A stretch of 64,000 nt of DNA, taken from the NCBI GenBank assembly GCA_023389745.1, contig JAEWED010000066.1, forward strand, positions 1 to 64,000, given 5' to 3'. How positions within the stretch are numbered: position 1 is the first letter of the stretch; each line of letters begins with the position of its first letter. The stretch comes from Actinomycetes bacterium (GTDB taxonomy: Bacteria; Actinomycetota; Acidimicrobiia; Acidimicrobiales; Microtrichaceae). The position numbers were made by a program, and so were the translations under genes. The notes beneath the pieces were generated by a model. The model saw nothing but the letters and a program-made list of their open reading frames with translations, did not search any database and was not told the DNA's origin. Of this stretch, positions 43,679 to 52,425 are shown piece by piece.

Positions 43679-45150
43679 GCCTTGGACTCGAGGTACTCCT
43701 CGAAGCCCAACCTGCCCATCTCCCGGCCGATGCCGGACTGCTTGTACCCACCGAAGGGCACATCGGCCGAGTACCAGACCCCGCCGTTGACCGCGAGGGT
43801 GCCGGTCCGGATCCGACCGGCGACGGCGAGCGCCCGCTCCTCGTCGGCCGAGAAGATCGCTCCCGACAGGCCGTAGGGCGAGTCGTTCGCGATGGCCACC
43901 GCGTCGTCGGTGTCGTCGTAGGGGATGACCGTCAGCACCGGGCCGAAGATCTCCTCACGGGCGACCCGCGACGAGTTGTCCAGACCGACGATCAGCGTCG
44001 GGTCGATGAAGTAGCCGCGATCGAAGTTCGGCGACCGGCCGCCGCCGACCGCGAACGTCGCACCCTCGTCCTTCGCGAGCTGGAGGTAGCCCTCGATGCG
44101 CTCCCGCTGACGTGCCGAGATGACCGGGCCGCAGATCGTGCCCGGCTGCGACGGATCCCCCGCAGCGAGGGCTCCCATAGTCGCGGCGGCCGCCTCGACG
44201 ACCTGATCGTGCAGGGCACGCGGCACCAGCAGACGAGTCGTGATCGCGCAGCCCTGACCGGCGTGGGTGCTGGCCATGAACCCGGCGAGCCCCGCTGCGG
44301 ACGCGACGTCGGCGTCGTCGAGCACGATGAAGGCCGACTTGCCGCCCAGCTCCAGGAACACCTTGGTGATGTGCTCCGAGGCGGACCGCATGACCGCCCG
44401 CCCGGTCGCGGTCGACCCGGTGAACGAGACGATGTCGACCCGCGGGTCACCCGAGAGCTGCGCGCCGAGCCCGTGGTCCGAGCTGTTCACGACGTTGAGG
44501 ACACCCGCGGGGATGTCGGTGTGCTCGGCAGCGATGGTCGCGACGGCGCTCGCGCACCACGGCGAGTCGGGCGCCGGCTTGAGCACGACCGTGCAGCCCG
44601 CTGCGAGTGCCGGACCGAGCTTGGCGAAGTTGATCTGGTGGGGGAAGTTCCACGGCGTGATCGCGCCGACGACGCCGGCGGGCTCACGCCACAGGTAGCG
44701 CTGGCTGCGCACGCCGACCGGCGAGGCCTCGCCCAGGTCGACCTGCCACCCGTCGTAGGACTCGACCAGGTCCGCGTACCAGCCGAGGTCCTCGACGGGC
44801 GCGTCGAACTGCGGTCCCGACGTCAGGAACGCCGGGGCGCCGACCTCGACGGTGGTGAGCGCACGGAACTGCTCGCCGTGGGCGACGAGAGCGTCGCGCA
44901 GCTGCCGCAGGCACCGGGCACGGAACGCCGGGTCGGCGGCCCACGCGCCGTCGTCGAACGCGCGACGGGCGGCGCCGATCGCGGCATCCATGTCGGCAGC
45001 GGTTCCGTCCGCGGCGACGCCCAGGACCTCTTCGGTCGCCGGGTTCGACGTCTCGAACGTGCCGCCGTCGCTCGCGGCGACGAGCTCGCCGTCGATCAGC
45101 AGACGGTCGAGCCCGGGCAACGTGGCGGCGAGCGCCGTGAGATCGCCCAT
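43660..45150 (-). CDS. Aldehyde dehydrogenase (AldA/Rv0768-like)
   Basis: A 496-residue NAD-dependent aldehyde dehydrogenase. It contains AITPWNFPHQINFAKLGPAL, the FTGSTATGR loop, the catalytic Glu in VFLELGGKSAFIV and Cys in HAGQGCAITTRLLVP, and EEIFGPVLTVIPYDD. It ends GGYKQSGIGREMGRLGFEEY L. The start at 45150 gives the family length and shares one base with the preceding stop (TGATG). It oxidises an aldehyde intermediate, presumably from the substrate processed by the neighbouring dehydrogenases. Confidence 0.95.
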   Translation of the reverse strand: MGDLTALAATLPGLDRLLIDGELVAASDGGTFETSNPATEEVLGVAADGTAADMDAAIGAARRAFDDGAWAADPAFRARCLRQLRDALVAHGEQFRALTTVEVGAPAFLTSGPQFDAPVEDLGWYADLVESYDGWQVDLGEASPVGVRSQRYLWREPAGVVGAITPWNFPHQINFAKLGPALAAGCTVVLKPAPDSPWCASAVATIAAEHTDIPAGVLNVVNSSDHGLGAQLSGDPRVDIVSFTGSTATGRAVMRSASEHITKVFLELGGKSAFIVLDDADVASAAGLAGFMASTHAGQGCAITTRLLVPRALHDQVVEAAAATMGALAAGDPSQPGTICGPVISARQRERIEGYLQLAKDEGATFAVGGGRSPNFDRGYFIDPTLIVGLDNSSRVAREEIFGPVLTVIPYDDTDDAVAIANDSPYGLSGAIFSADEERALAVAGRIRTGTLAVNGGVWYSADVPFGGYKQSGIGREMGRLGFEEYLESKAIAIGR

Positions 45151-45704
45151 CACCGGTCCCAGATCTTCACCGGCGAGGTGCCCGCCGGGTAGTAGCCCGG
45201 CAGCGGCCCGCGCATCGAGCGGTTCATGCGCTCGGTCATGCCCTCGGAGAGCACACCCGCGCTCATCATCTCGAGGAAGACCGCCGCCGCGTTGCCGAAG
45301 TCGAACCAGTCCCGCTGCCACGACCACTGGAAGTTGCCGCCGTAGCGGAACCAGCTGCCGCCGATGCCGTTGACCTCGTAGGCCGTGCCGTCGTCGCGCT
45401 TTGCGTCGGCGACCTGACGCCAGAACCCGACGACGAAACCCTGCTGGTCGTCGATCAGGATCTCCTCGTAGGGGTACTCCCAGCCGTCGAGGCCGCCCAT
45501 CTCGGCACCGAGCGCGAGCTCACGGATCTCGTCGCGCCCGACGGCCATGAAGTCGGTGTGCGTGCCGTAGTTCCAGCCGTACGTCGCGTCCTCGGTGTAC
45601 AGCTCGGCGAGCGGCTTCCAGTCGCCGATCGCCTCGCAGTCCCGGTTGGCCTGCAGCCAGCGCTGCACCATCTCTTCGAGCTCGGCGCGTGGGTAGGCGG
45701 TCAT
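45150..45704 (-). CDS. SnoaL-like/NTF2-fold protein in the CYP51 cluster
   Basis: A 184-residue protein. MTAYPRAELEEMVQRWLQAN and YTEDATYGWNYGTHTDFMAV form the cone-fold core. A second half has GGSWFRYGGNFQWSWQRDWF and AVFLEMMSAGVLSEGMTERM. It resembles steroid-isomerase-like SnoaL proteins found beside CYP51 in mycobacteria, but the catalytic aspartates of ketosteroid isomerase cannot be assigned. A GGGGGAACC ribosome-binding site supports the start. Confidence 0.83.
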   Translation of the reverse strand: MTAYPRAELEEMVQRWLQANRDCEAIGDWKPLAELYTEDATYGWNYGTHTDFMAVGRDEIRELALGAEMGGLDGWEYPYEEILIDDQQGFVVGFWRQVADAKRDDGTAYEVNGIGGSWFRYGGNFQWSWQRDWFDFGNAAAVFLEMMSAGVLSEGMTERMNRSMRGPLPGYYPAGTSPVKIWDR

Positions 45705-45716
45705 GTGGTTCCCCCT

Positions 45717-45767
45717 GATGTGGTGTTCGGTCGGATGTGGTGTTCGGTCGGATGTGTGATCGGGTCG
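45717..45767. repeat. 17-bp tandem repeat upstream of the SnoaL-like gene
   Basis: GATGTGGTGTTCGGTCG occurs at 45717-45733 and 45734-45750, with a degenerate third copy at 45751-45767. It fills the 95-bp gap between ferredoxin and the SnoaL-like gene and lies in the leader of the latter. No protein is encoded there. Confidence 0.85.
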
Positions 45768-45799
45768 ATCGGCGCTCACGCCGATGGGTGTCCGGTCGC

Positions 45800-46000
45800 T
45801 CAGTCCTCGACGATCGACAAGGCGTGGGTCGGGCAGTACTTGACCGCCAGCTCCAGCGCCTTTCGCTGGTCCTCGCCCGGGTGCTCATCGAGGACGGCGA
45901 CCTTGCGGTCACGGTCGACCTCGAAGAGGTCCGGCGCCTCTGACTCGCAGACGCCGTGGCCCTGGCACAGGTCCATGTCGACGACGATGCGCAGGCCCAT
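45800..46000 (-). CDS. [3Fe-4S] ferredoxin, P450 partner
   Basis: A 66-residue ferredoxin. The cluster ligands are C12, C18 and C56 with H15 in the position of the fourth cysteine (CQGHGVC and KYCPTHAL). This is the pattern of mycobacterial Rv0763c-type [3Fe-4S] ferredoxins. Its start shares one base with the stop of cyp51 (TGATG). It would carry electrons to CYP51; the reductase is not in this window. Confidence 0.95.
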   Translation of the reverse strand: MGLRIVVDMDLCQGHGVCESEAPDLFEVDRDRKVAVLDEHPGEDQRKALELAVKYCPTHALSIVED

Positions 46001-47385
46001 CACGCGACCTCGGCGGCCGGCGCCGGGCGTTCCCGTCGGCGGTAGCGCACGCGGCAGGGCTGCTGCAGCTGCACGACCATCTTCGAGTGGTCGTTGCGGT
46101 ACGTCTCGGGCGGCTGGGCCAGCTCGAAGGTCCAGTCCTGGAGCAGCACCGAGAAGATCGCCTTGAGCTGCATCATGGCGAAGTTCGCTCCGACGCAGCG
46201 GTGCCGACCGGCGCCGAACGGGATCCAGTTCCACGGGTTCTCGACGTCCTCGTTGCGAGGATCGAGGTAGCGCGCCGGGTCGTAGCGGTCGTGGTCCGGG
46301 AACGCCTCGGGCAAGCGGTTCGACACCGTCAGCGACGCACCGACGAGCTTGCCGGCCTCGACGGTGAAGCCCTCGACCTCGAAGGGGACCGCCGCGAGTC
46401 GCAGCAGCAGGATCAGCGGCGGGTGCAGTCGCAGCGCCTCCTTGATCGACGACTCCAGGTACGGGATCTCGCGCAGCGCCTGGTAGCTGACATCCGAGCC
46501 GTCGGCGTACAGCTCGTCGAGCTCGGAGGTCACGGCATCGAGGTGCTCCGGGTTGCGCAGCAGCTCGATCAGCGTCCACGCCGCGGTGCCCGAGGTGGTG
46601 TGGTGACCGGCGAACATCATCGAGATGAACATGCCGGTGATGATGTCGGCGTCGAACTGCGGGTTGCCGTGCTCGTCCTTGATCGACAGCAGCACGTCGA
46701 CGAGGTCCATGTCGTCCTTGTCCGGCGCGGGCGCGGCACGACGCTTGTCGAGGATGCCGTCGATCATGGCGACGAGCTCGCGGCGCGACTCGTCGCGCAC
46801 CCGGAAGCTCTCGATGTCCATGTACGGGTCGACGAACGCGAGCGCGTCGGTGCCCTGCTCGAGGCCGTGGAAGACCTGCGAGTAGCGCACGTCGAGCTCC
46901 TCGCGGAACTTGGGGCCGATCAGGCACGACGACGACGTGTAGATCGTCAGCTCGGCGAAGAAGTCGAGCAGGTCGATCTCGCCCTCGTCGTCGAGGCCCG
47001 CGACCATCCGGTCGACCTCACGCTGGATCGTCTCGGCGTGACCGCGCATGAACTTGTCGCGCAGCGACTGGTTGTGCAGCGCCCTGCGGCGGTCCTCGGG
47101 GCTCGCGTCGAACACGACACCCTCGCCGAACACCGGCGTCATGAACGGGTACGCGGCCGCCTGGTCGAGCTCCTCGTCCGAAGCTCGGAAGAAGACCTCG
47201 TTGGCATCCGCGCCGGTCAGCAGCACGACTTCCTTGTCGGCGAGTCGGAACTCGCCGACGTCGCCGCACTCGTCGCGCACGCGCTGCATCAGACCGATGG
47301 GATCGACGCGCAGCTCCTCGAGATGCCCGGTGCCCCCGTCGTCACCGGAGACTCTCGGGATCGTCGGGCTGGTCGGTTCGGTCAT
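46000..47385 (-). CDS. cyp51: Cytochrome P450, CYP51-like sterol 14-demethylase family
   Basis: A 461-residue P450. The heme-binding segment WIPFGAGRHRCVGANFAMMQ puts the axial cysteine at residue 397. The I-helix MFAGHHTTSGTAAWTLIELL (about residues 255-275) has the HHTT variant typical of CYP51. The ExxR motif is SIKEALRLHPP. Its tail LLQDWTFELAQPPETYRNDH SKMVVQLQQP matches mycobacterial CYP51 closely. The natural substrate is uncertain because no sterol-synthesis gene is seen here. The start overlaps the upstream SDR stop by four bases. Confidence 0.92.
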   Translation of the reverse strand: MTEPTSPTIPRVSGDDGGTGHLEELRVDPIGLMQRVRDECGDVGEFRLADKEVVLLTGADANEVFFRASDEELDQAAAYPFMTPVFGEGVVFDASPEDRRRALHNQSLRDKFMRGHAETIQREVDRMVAGLDDEGEIDLLDFFAELTIYTSSSCLIGPKFREELDVRYSQVFHGLEQGTDALAFVDPYMDIESFRVRDESRRELVAMIDGILDKRRAAPAPDKDDMDLVDVLLSIKDEHGNPQFDADIITGMFISMMFAGHHTTSGTAAWTLIELLRNPEHLDAVTSELDELYADGSDVSYQALREIPYLESSIKEALRLHPPLILLLRLAAVPFEVEGFTVEAGKLVGASLTVSNRLPEAFPDHDRYDPARYLDPRNEDVENPWNWIPFGAGRHRCVGANFAMMQLKAIFSVLLQDWTFELAQPPETYRNDHSKMVVQLQQPCRVRYRRRERPAPAAEVA

Positions 47386-48212
47386 GAGTCCCCCTCTGTG
47401 GTGTCGCGCTCTGTGGTGTCGCGGCCCTCGGTCGGGTCGCGCAGCAACGGCGCTTCGGGTTGCACCTCGAGCACCGCGTAGCGGGTGCCCTTCGGCGCCG
47501 AGACCATCGCGAGCACCGCGCCGGCGAGCTCGGTGGGTCGCAGCGCCCCGTTGTGGCGGAGCAGGCCCCAGTGGTCCCACGAGGCGATGACCTCGTTGAC
47601 CGTGTCCTCGCTCCAGCTCGTGCCCTGCTCGGTGCTCGACGGGCCGGGACGGACGATGCCGACGCGCACCCCGGTGCCCTCGCACTCCATCGCCATCGCC
47701 TGTGCGAAGCCCTCGAGGCCGGCCTTGGACGCGACGTACGCCGCCATGTGCGTGCGCGGGTTCAACGCGACCTCGGAGGTCACGAACACCACGTCGCCCC
47801 GACCACGTTCGAACATGGCCGGCACGACGGCGTGCACGAGCGCCTGCGCGCCGAGCAGGTTGACCTGCAGCTGGCGGGTGAACTCCTCGGGAGCGGCGCC
47901 GACGGTGGTGATCGGCTGCACGTCACCGGCGTTCGACACCAGGACCTCGATCGGACCGAGCTTCGCCTCGGCGTCGCGGGCGAACGCCGCGATCGAGTCA
48001 TTGTCGGTCAGGTCGAGCGGCAGTGCGAGCGCTTCGCCGCCGGCGTCGCGGATCGACGACGCGGTGTCCTCGCAGCGGTCGACACGTCGGGCGCCGAGCA
48101 CGACGGGGTGCCCCGCCGCGGCGAGCACCTCGGCGGTCGCACGCCCGATGCCCGACGAGGCACCGGTGACGACGGCCGCACGCCGGTCGGGATGGGGAAG
48201 GAACCTGGGCAT
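47382..48212 (-). CDS. Short-chain dehydrogenase/reductase (Rv0765c-like)
   Basis: A 276-residue SDR. It starts MPRFLPHPDRRAAVVTGASS GIGRATAEVL and has NAG in VLVSNAGDVQPI, Y-x-x-x-K in MAAYVASKAGLEGF and serine in VFVTSEVALN. The N-terminus matches the mycobacterial protein encoded between cyp51 and cyp123. The C-terminus has a tandem coding repeat (RDTTERDTTEGDS), produced by a 15-bp duplication at 47394-47423, which extends the protein by five residues. Confidence 0.93.
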   Translation of the reverse strand: MPRFLPHPDRRAAVVTGASSGIGRATAEVLAAAGHPVVLGARRVDRCEDTASSIRDAGGEALALPLDLTDNDSIAAFARDAEAKLGPIEVLVSNAGDVQPITTVGAAPEEFTRQLQVNLLGAQALVHAVVPAMFERGRGDVVFVTSEVALNPRTHMAAYVASKAGLEGFAQAMAMECEGTGVRVGIVRPGPSSTEQGTSWSEDTVNEVIASWDHWGLLRHNGALRPTELAGAVLAMVSAPKGTRYAVLEVQPEAPLLRDPTEGRDTTERDTTEGDS

Positions 48213-49446
48213 CAGCTGACCTCTCTGGCGGCGGAGGATGCGGGCCGCGGGACCACCGAGGTGGGCATCGCGGCGAACCCGCGGACGTTGACCGAGTGCA
48301 CCCTGGCCAGGCCCGACGGGTCGAGGTCGTAGGACCCGAACGCGGCCACCAGCTCCTCGAGGGCGACGCGCGCTTCGAGGCGGGCGAGCGAGGCGCCCAG
48401 GCAGAAGTGGCGGCCGAAGCCGAAGCTGGCGAGCTGCGGCAGCGGTTCGGTGCGGTCCAGGTCGTAGCGGTCGGCGTCCGCGAAGACACGTGGGTCGCGG
48501 TTGGCCGACCCGGCGAGCAGCACGACGCGGTCCCCCGCGGGGATGACCTGGTCGTACAGCTCGATGTCCTGGGTCGCGATCCGGGCGAGCATCTGCGACG
48601 ACGTGTCGTAGCGAAGCGTCTCCTCGATCCACATCGGGACCCGACCCGGATCCGCGAACGGCTTGTCACGCTGGTCGGGGTTGCGCCACGCCCAGTACCA
48701 GGCGTTCGCGAGCAGCTTCGTGGTCGTCTCGTTGCCGGCGACGACCATCAGGAACAGGAACCCGGTGATCTCGTCGTCGGTCAACCGTCGCCGTCGATCT
48801 CGGCCGCGAGCAGCGCCGAGGTCAGGTCCTCGGTCGGGTTCGCCTTCCGCTGGGCGAGCATCTCGGCGTAGTAGACGACCAGCTCGAGCGCCGCGGCCAT
48901 GCCCTCGGGCGGCACGTCGTTGACGCCCTCCTCGCGGTGCACGAGCAGGTCCGACAGGCGCCGCAGCTCCTCGCGATCGGCGACCGGCACCCCCATCATC
49001 TCGGAGATGACGTCCATCGGCAGGCGGCCGGCGAAGTCGGTGATGAAGTCCAGGTCGTCGGGCCGCTCGAGCATCGACGCGATGTAGTCACGGGCGATCT
49101 GACGGATGCGCGGCTCGAGCTCGGCGACACGACGGGGCGTGAAGCCCTTCGACACCAGGCCCCGCATACGTCCGTGCATCGGGGGGTCCATCGCCAGGAA
49201 CGACATGGTCCGGTGGGCGTGCGGACCCGACGCCGCCGGGTCGAGCGACACCCCGTACGCGTTCGACAGGCGTTCGTTGTCGCGGAAGCCCTCGATGACG
49301 TCCGCGTGGCGCGACAACGCCCAGAAGCCCATCTCGGCGTTGTGGTAGAGCGGCGCCTCCTCGCGCAGGCGCTCATAGGTCGGGTACGGATCCTCGTGGA
49401 TCTCGTACGAGTACGGGTCGTACACGACCGCGTCCGTGGTGCTCAC
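48212..49446 (-). pseudogene. Cytochrome P450 (CYP123-like), split by a frameshift
   Basis: Two adjacent frames together encode one ordinary P450 of about 411 residues. The first (49446-48781, GTG start) covers the N-terminal half (DPYPTYERLREEAPLYHNAE to TSALLAAEIDGDG-stop). The second (48784-48212) resumes exactly at the I-helix: DDEITGFLFLMVVAGNETTT, ExxR in EETLRYD and heme loop FGFGRHFCLGASLARLEARV. One base appears to be missing near 48784-48790; restoring it rejoins the frames. No slippery heptamer is seen. This is either a real mutation or a sequence error. If real, the enzyme is probably inactive. It lies in the position of cyp123 beside the Rv0765c-like SDR. Confidence 0.85.
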
Positions 49447-49515
49447 TCGCTGGCCCCTCTCACTGCTCCCCCTGTCATGACGCCCCCTGTCACCGCTCCC
49501 CCGAGTCCGCCGTGC

Positions 49516-50133
49516 TCAGCGCACGACGAGCTCGACCACCCGTGCCATCTCCGCCGGCAGCTCGTCGTAGGACATGTGCCCCATGCCGGCTCGCAGCAGC
49601 GCACCCGAGATCGCGAACTCGAGCGTCGCGAGCACGACCGGGTCGGCGGACTCGCCGAGCGCCGCCTCGAGCCGCCGGTGCCACTCCCAGCCGATGCGGT
49701 CGCGCAGCAGCTTCACGTCCGGGTCGGTCGCCAGCATCGCGACGGTGCACGCGGTGGCGAGCGCCGGCTCGTCGGCCACCAGCAGCGTCAGCTCGGCCAT
49801 GGTGTCGCTCACCCGCCGCTGCGGACCGGTCCGGCCGTCGAAGCGCGTCTCGGGCAGCGCGGTCAGCCGGCGCCAGAAGACCTCGGACACCAGGTGCTCG
49901 CGCGAAGTGAAGTAGTTGTACGCCGTCGCGGGGGCGACACCCGCACGCCGTGCCACGTTGCGCACGGTGAGGCCGTCGTACTCGGTGGCCCGAAGCTCCT
50001 CGACCGCCGCGGCGACCAGCCGCTCGACGGTCTGCGCCTGCTTGTCCGAGAGGTGGCGGCGCGTCGACTCGACGGTCGCGCCGGGCGGACCCGGGGACTC
50101 CGACGAGCTGGCAGCACGGACCGAACTGGACAT
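49516..50133 (-). CDS. TetR-family regulator of the P450 cluster
   Basis: A 205-residue repressor-type protein. The HTH is QTVERLVAAAVEELRATEYD and GLTVRNVARRAGVAPATAYN YFTSREHLVSEVF. The C-terminal ligand domain is helical (TMAELTLLVADEPALATACT). It heads the leftward P450/dehydrogenase run. A TGGACA-TG-TGTCCA palindrome overlaps its start codon, suggesting autoregulation. The ligand is probably the pathway substrate, unknown. Confidence 0.92.
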   Translation of the reverse strand: MSSSVRAASSSESPGPPGATVESTRRHLSDKQAQTVERLVAAAVEELRATEYDGLTVRNVARRAGVAPATAYNYFTSREHLVSEVFWRRLTALPETRFDGRTGPQRRVSDTMAELTLLVADEPALATACTVAMLATDPDVKLLRDRIGWEWHRRLEAALGESADPVVLATLEFAISGALLRAGMGHMSYDELPAEMARVVELVVR

Positions 50134-50140
50134 GTGTCCA
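50127..50140. promoter_or_regulatory. TetR operator candidate at its own start codon
   Basis: TGGACATGTGTCCA has perfect 6-bp arms around a 2-bp centre and covers the ATG at 50131-50133. A further TGGACT half-site lies on the coding strand just upstream (around 50149). Location at the head of a TetR gene makes it a plausible operator. Confidence 0.5.
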
Positions 50141-50251
50141 AATAGTAGTCCAGTCGGTGGCGTCGGTCACCCCCCTTCCTCCGAGGGCGCCCTGGGCGAG
50201 GACTCGGCGACTCCTCAGCCAACTCCCAGACAGGGGTGCTTCGATGAGGCC

Positions 50252-51226
50252 ATGGACCCGACGACCGACCCCCTCGAACCGCCGACCCGCCGACCGACCG
50301 GGCCGTTGTCGCGCCGGGCGGCGCTCGGAGCAGGGGGTGGAGCGGCCCTGGCCATCGTGCTCGCCGCCTGCAGTTCGGGGTCGGACGAGGGCACCGGCAC
50401 GACGACGACCGCCGGCTCCGGTGCGACGAGCACCACCGACGGCGGCACCGACGCCGGGTCCGACACGCCGGCCGGCACCGACGGGACGGCGACGGGCACG
50501 CCCTCGACCACCGTCTTCACCGCGGCCGACTTCGCCGCACTCGGCGCCTGCCTGCTCTCACCCGACCAGACCGAGGGGCCCTACCCGACGATCACGCAGA
50601 TCGAACGACGTGACATCCGTGAGTCGCTCACGGGTCACCCCCTGCGGCTGGGGCTCCAGGTGGTCGACGAGACCTGCGAGCCGGTGCCGGGAGCCGTGGT
50701 CGAGATCTGGCACTGCGACACCGACGGCGACTACTCCTCATACCTCGACGGCGGGACCGAGGACGACGCCGGCGAGGGCACGACGTTCCTGCGCGGATCG
50801 CAGACCACGAACGGCGAGGGCATCGTCGAGTTCGTCACCAACTACCCGGGGTGGTACCGGGGACGCGCGGTGCACATCCACACCAAGGTGCATCTGGACG
50901 ACACCACGGTGCTCACGTCGCAGATCTTCTTCGACGACGACCTGAACAGCGAGATCTTCCGCGGCTCGCCGTACCACGGCGACCCGGACACCACGAACCT
51001 CGAGGACTCGATCGCCGGCGGCGACCCCGCCGAGAACGGGACCCAGGCCGTCGCGTCCGAGGACGTCGAGCTGCAGGGCACACGGGCGCTGCTGGTGCTC
51101 GGCATCGACCCCGAGGCCGAGTCGACGGGCTCCGGGGGCGGTGCCTTCCCAGGCGGCGGACCAGGCGGCGGACCAGGGAGCGGACCAGGCGGAGGACCCC
51201 GCGGTCCAGGAGGACCTCCTCGCTGA
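50252..51226 (+). CDS. Secreted intradiol ring-cleavage dioxygenase-like lipoprotein
   Basis: A 324-residue exported protein. The twin-arginine start LSRRAALGAGGGAALAIVLA leads to lipobox LAAC, followed by a Thr/Ser/Gly-rich linker of about 60 residues. The catalytic domain has the dioxygenase pattern EGPYPT, GAVVEIWHCDTDGDYSSY, NYPGWYRGRAVHIHTKVH and LTSQIFFDDDLN. The two Tyr and two His ligands of the non-heme iron are plausible (Y in GDYSSY and GWYRGR, H in VHIHTKV). A Gly/Pro-rich tail (GGGPGGGPGSGPGGGP) closes the protein. The substrate is unknown. Extracellular members of this family exist in actinobacteria. Confidence 0.9.
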   Translation: MDPTTDPLEPPTRRPTGPLSRRAALGAGGGAALAIVLAACSSGSDEGTGTTTTAGSGATSTTDGGTDAGSDTPAGTDGTATGTPSTTVFTAADFAALGACLLSPDQTEGPYPTITQIERRDIRESLTGHPLRLGLQVVDETCEPVPGAVVEIWHCDTDGDYSSYLDGGTEDDAGEGTTFLRGSQTTNGEGIVEFVTNYPGWYRGRAVHIHTKVHLDDTTVLTSQIFFDDDLNSEIFRGSPYHGDPDTTNLEDSIAGGDPAENGTQAVASEDVELQGTRALLVLGIDPEAESTGSGGGAFPGGGPGGGPGSGPGGGPRGPGGPPR

Positions 51227-51291
51227 GCGACCACCCGACGGCGTTCCGGCGATAAGGTCCCGCCCGGGCCGACGAGCCAGGGGGACGTCGA

Positions 51292-52425
51292 GTGCAGACC
51301 AGGGGTGCCGCGCACGTCGCGGACGATCAGCTGACCGAGCTCGCGTTCTACACGCTCGCAGGCCATTCCGGCACGCCCCGGGACCTGGTGACCGAGGTCG
51401 CCGACGCGGAGGCCCTCGGGCTCGGCACGGCGTTCATCTCGGAGCGGTTCAACGCCAAGGACGCGGCGACGCTGAGCGGCGCCGCGGGAGCAGTCAGCAC
51501 CCAGCTGGGCATCGCGACCGCGGCGACCAACCACAACACCCGCCACCCCGTGGTCACCGCGACGTTCGCCGTGACCATGCACCGGCTGACCGGGGGGCGG
51601 TTCGCCCTCGGGCTCGGCCGCGGCTTCGACATGTTGTTCGACATCATGGGGCTGCCGCGGGTGACGATGGCGCAGCTGACCGACGTGGTCACGCTCCTGC
51701 GGCGGCTCTGGCACGGCGAGGTCGTGTTCGGCCACGACGGCCCGGCCGGCAGCTTCCCGATGCTGTGCCTGGACCAGTCCTTCGACGAGGACATCCCGGT
51801 GATGATGACGGCGATCGGTGAGCGCACGCTCGAGTTCGCCGGCGGACTCGTCGACGGCGTCGTGCTGCACACCTTCTTCACCGACGAGGCGCTCGCCAAC
51901 AGCGTCGCTGCGGTGCGTCGCGGCGCCGAGCAGGCCGGTCGGGATCCCGACTCCGTGCGCGTGTGGTCGGTCCTCGCGACCATCGGCGACCACCTCGACG
52001 AGGAGCTGCGCCTCAAGAAGCTCGTGGGCCGGCTCGCCACCTACCTGCAGGGCTACGGCGACGTGCTGGTCACCGCGAACGGCTGGGACCCCGAGGTGCT
52101 CGCCCGCTTCCGAGCCGACGAGTTCGTGTCGTCGTTCGGCGGGGCGTTCGACGCGGTCGGCACGACCGACGACCTGGAACGGGTCGCAGCGCTGCTGCCC
52201 GACGAGTGGCTGGCCGCCGCGGCGACCGGGTCGGCCGAACAGTGCGCCCGCACGGTGGCCGCGCAGTTCGACCTGGGCGCCGACGGCGTCGTGCTGCACG
52301 GCGCGACTCCCCAGGAGCTCGATCCGGTGGTCCGGGCGTACCGAGGGCTGCGGCCCGAGGGACGCTTCGACCACCTCCCCGCCAACCCGGGCCTCGTGAC
52401 CACCGCAGAGGAGCGCGCGACATGA
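51292..52425 (+). CDS. Luciferase-like (LLM class) F420-dependent oxidoreductase
   Basis: A 377-residue LLM flavin/F420 enzyme. It has LAFYTLAGHSGTPRDLVTEV, GTAFISERFNAKDAATLSGA, NTRHPVVTATFAVTMHRLTG and GRFALGLGRGFDMLFDIMG, typical of mycobacterial F420-dependent members. It starts at GTG 51292 after a GGGGGA ribosome-binding site. The stop overlaps the next gene by four bases (ATGA), coupling it to a kinase-like protein, a pairing often seen near cholesterol or fatty-acid catabolic genes. Confidence 0.9.
   Translation: MQTRGAAHVADDQLTELAFYTLAGHSGTPRDLVTEVADAEALGLGTAFISERFNAKDAATLSGAAGAVSTQLGIATAATNHNTRHPVVTATFAVTMHRLTGGRFALGLGRGFDMLFDIMGLPRVTMAQLTDVVTLLRRLWHGEVVFGHDGPAGSFPMLCLDQSFDEDIPVMMTAIGERTLEFAGGLVDGVVLHTFFTDEALANSVAAVRRGAEQAGRDPDSVRVWSVLATIGDHLDEELRLKKLVGRLATYLQGYGDVLVTANGWDPEVLARFRADEFVSSFGGAFDAVGTTDDLERVAALLPDEWLAAAATGSAEQCARTVAAQFDLGADGVVLHGATPQELDPVVRAYRGLRPEGRFDHLPANPGLVTTAEERAT

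Noticed and set aside
48212..49446. Programmed frameshift in the P450 gene
   Set aside because: No X-XXY-YYZ heptamer or downstream pseudoknot was found at the junction; a simple one-base loss explains it better.
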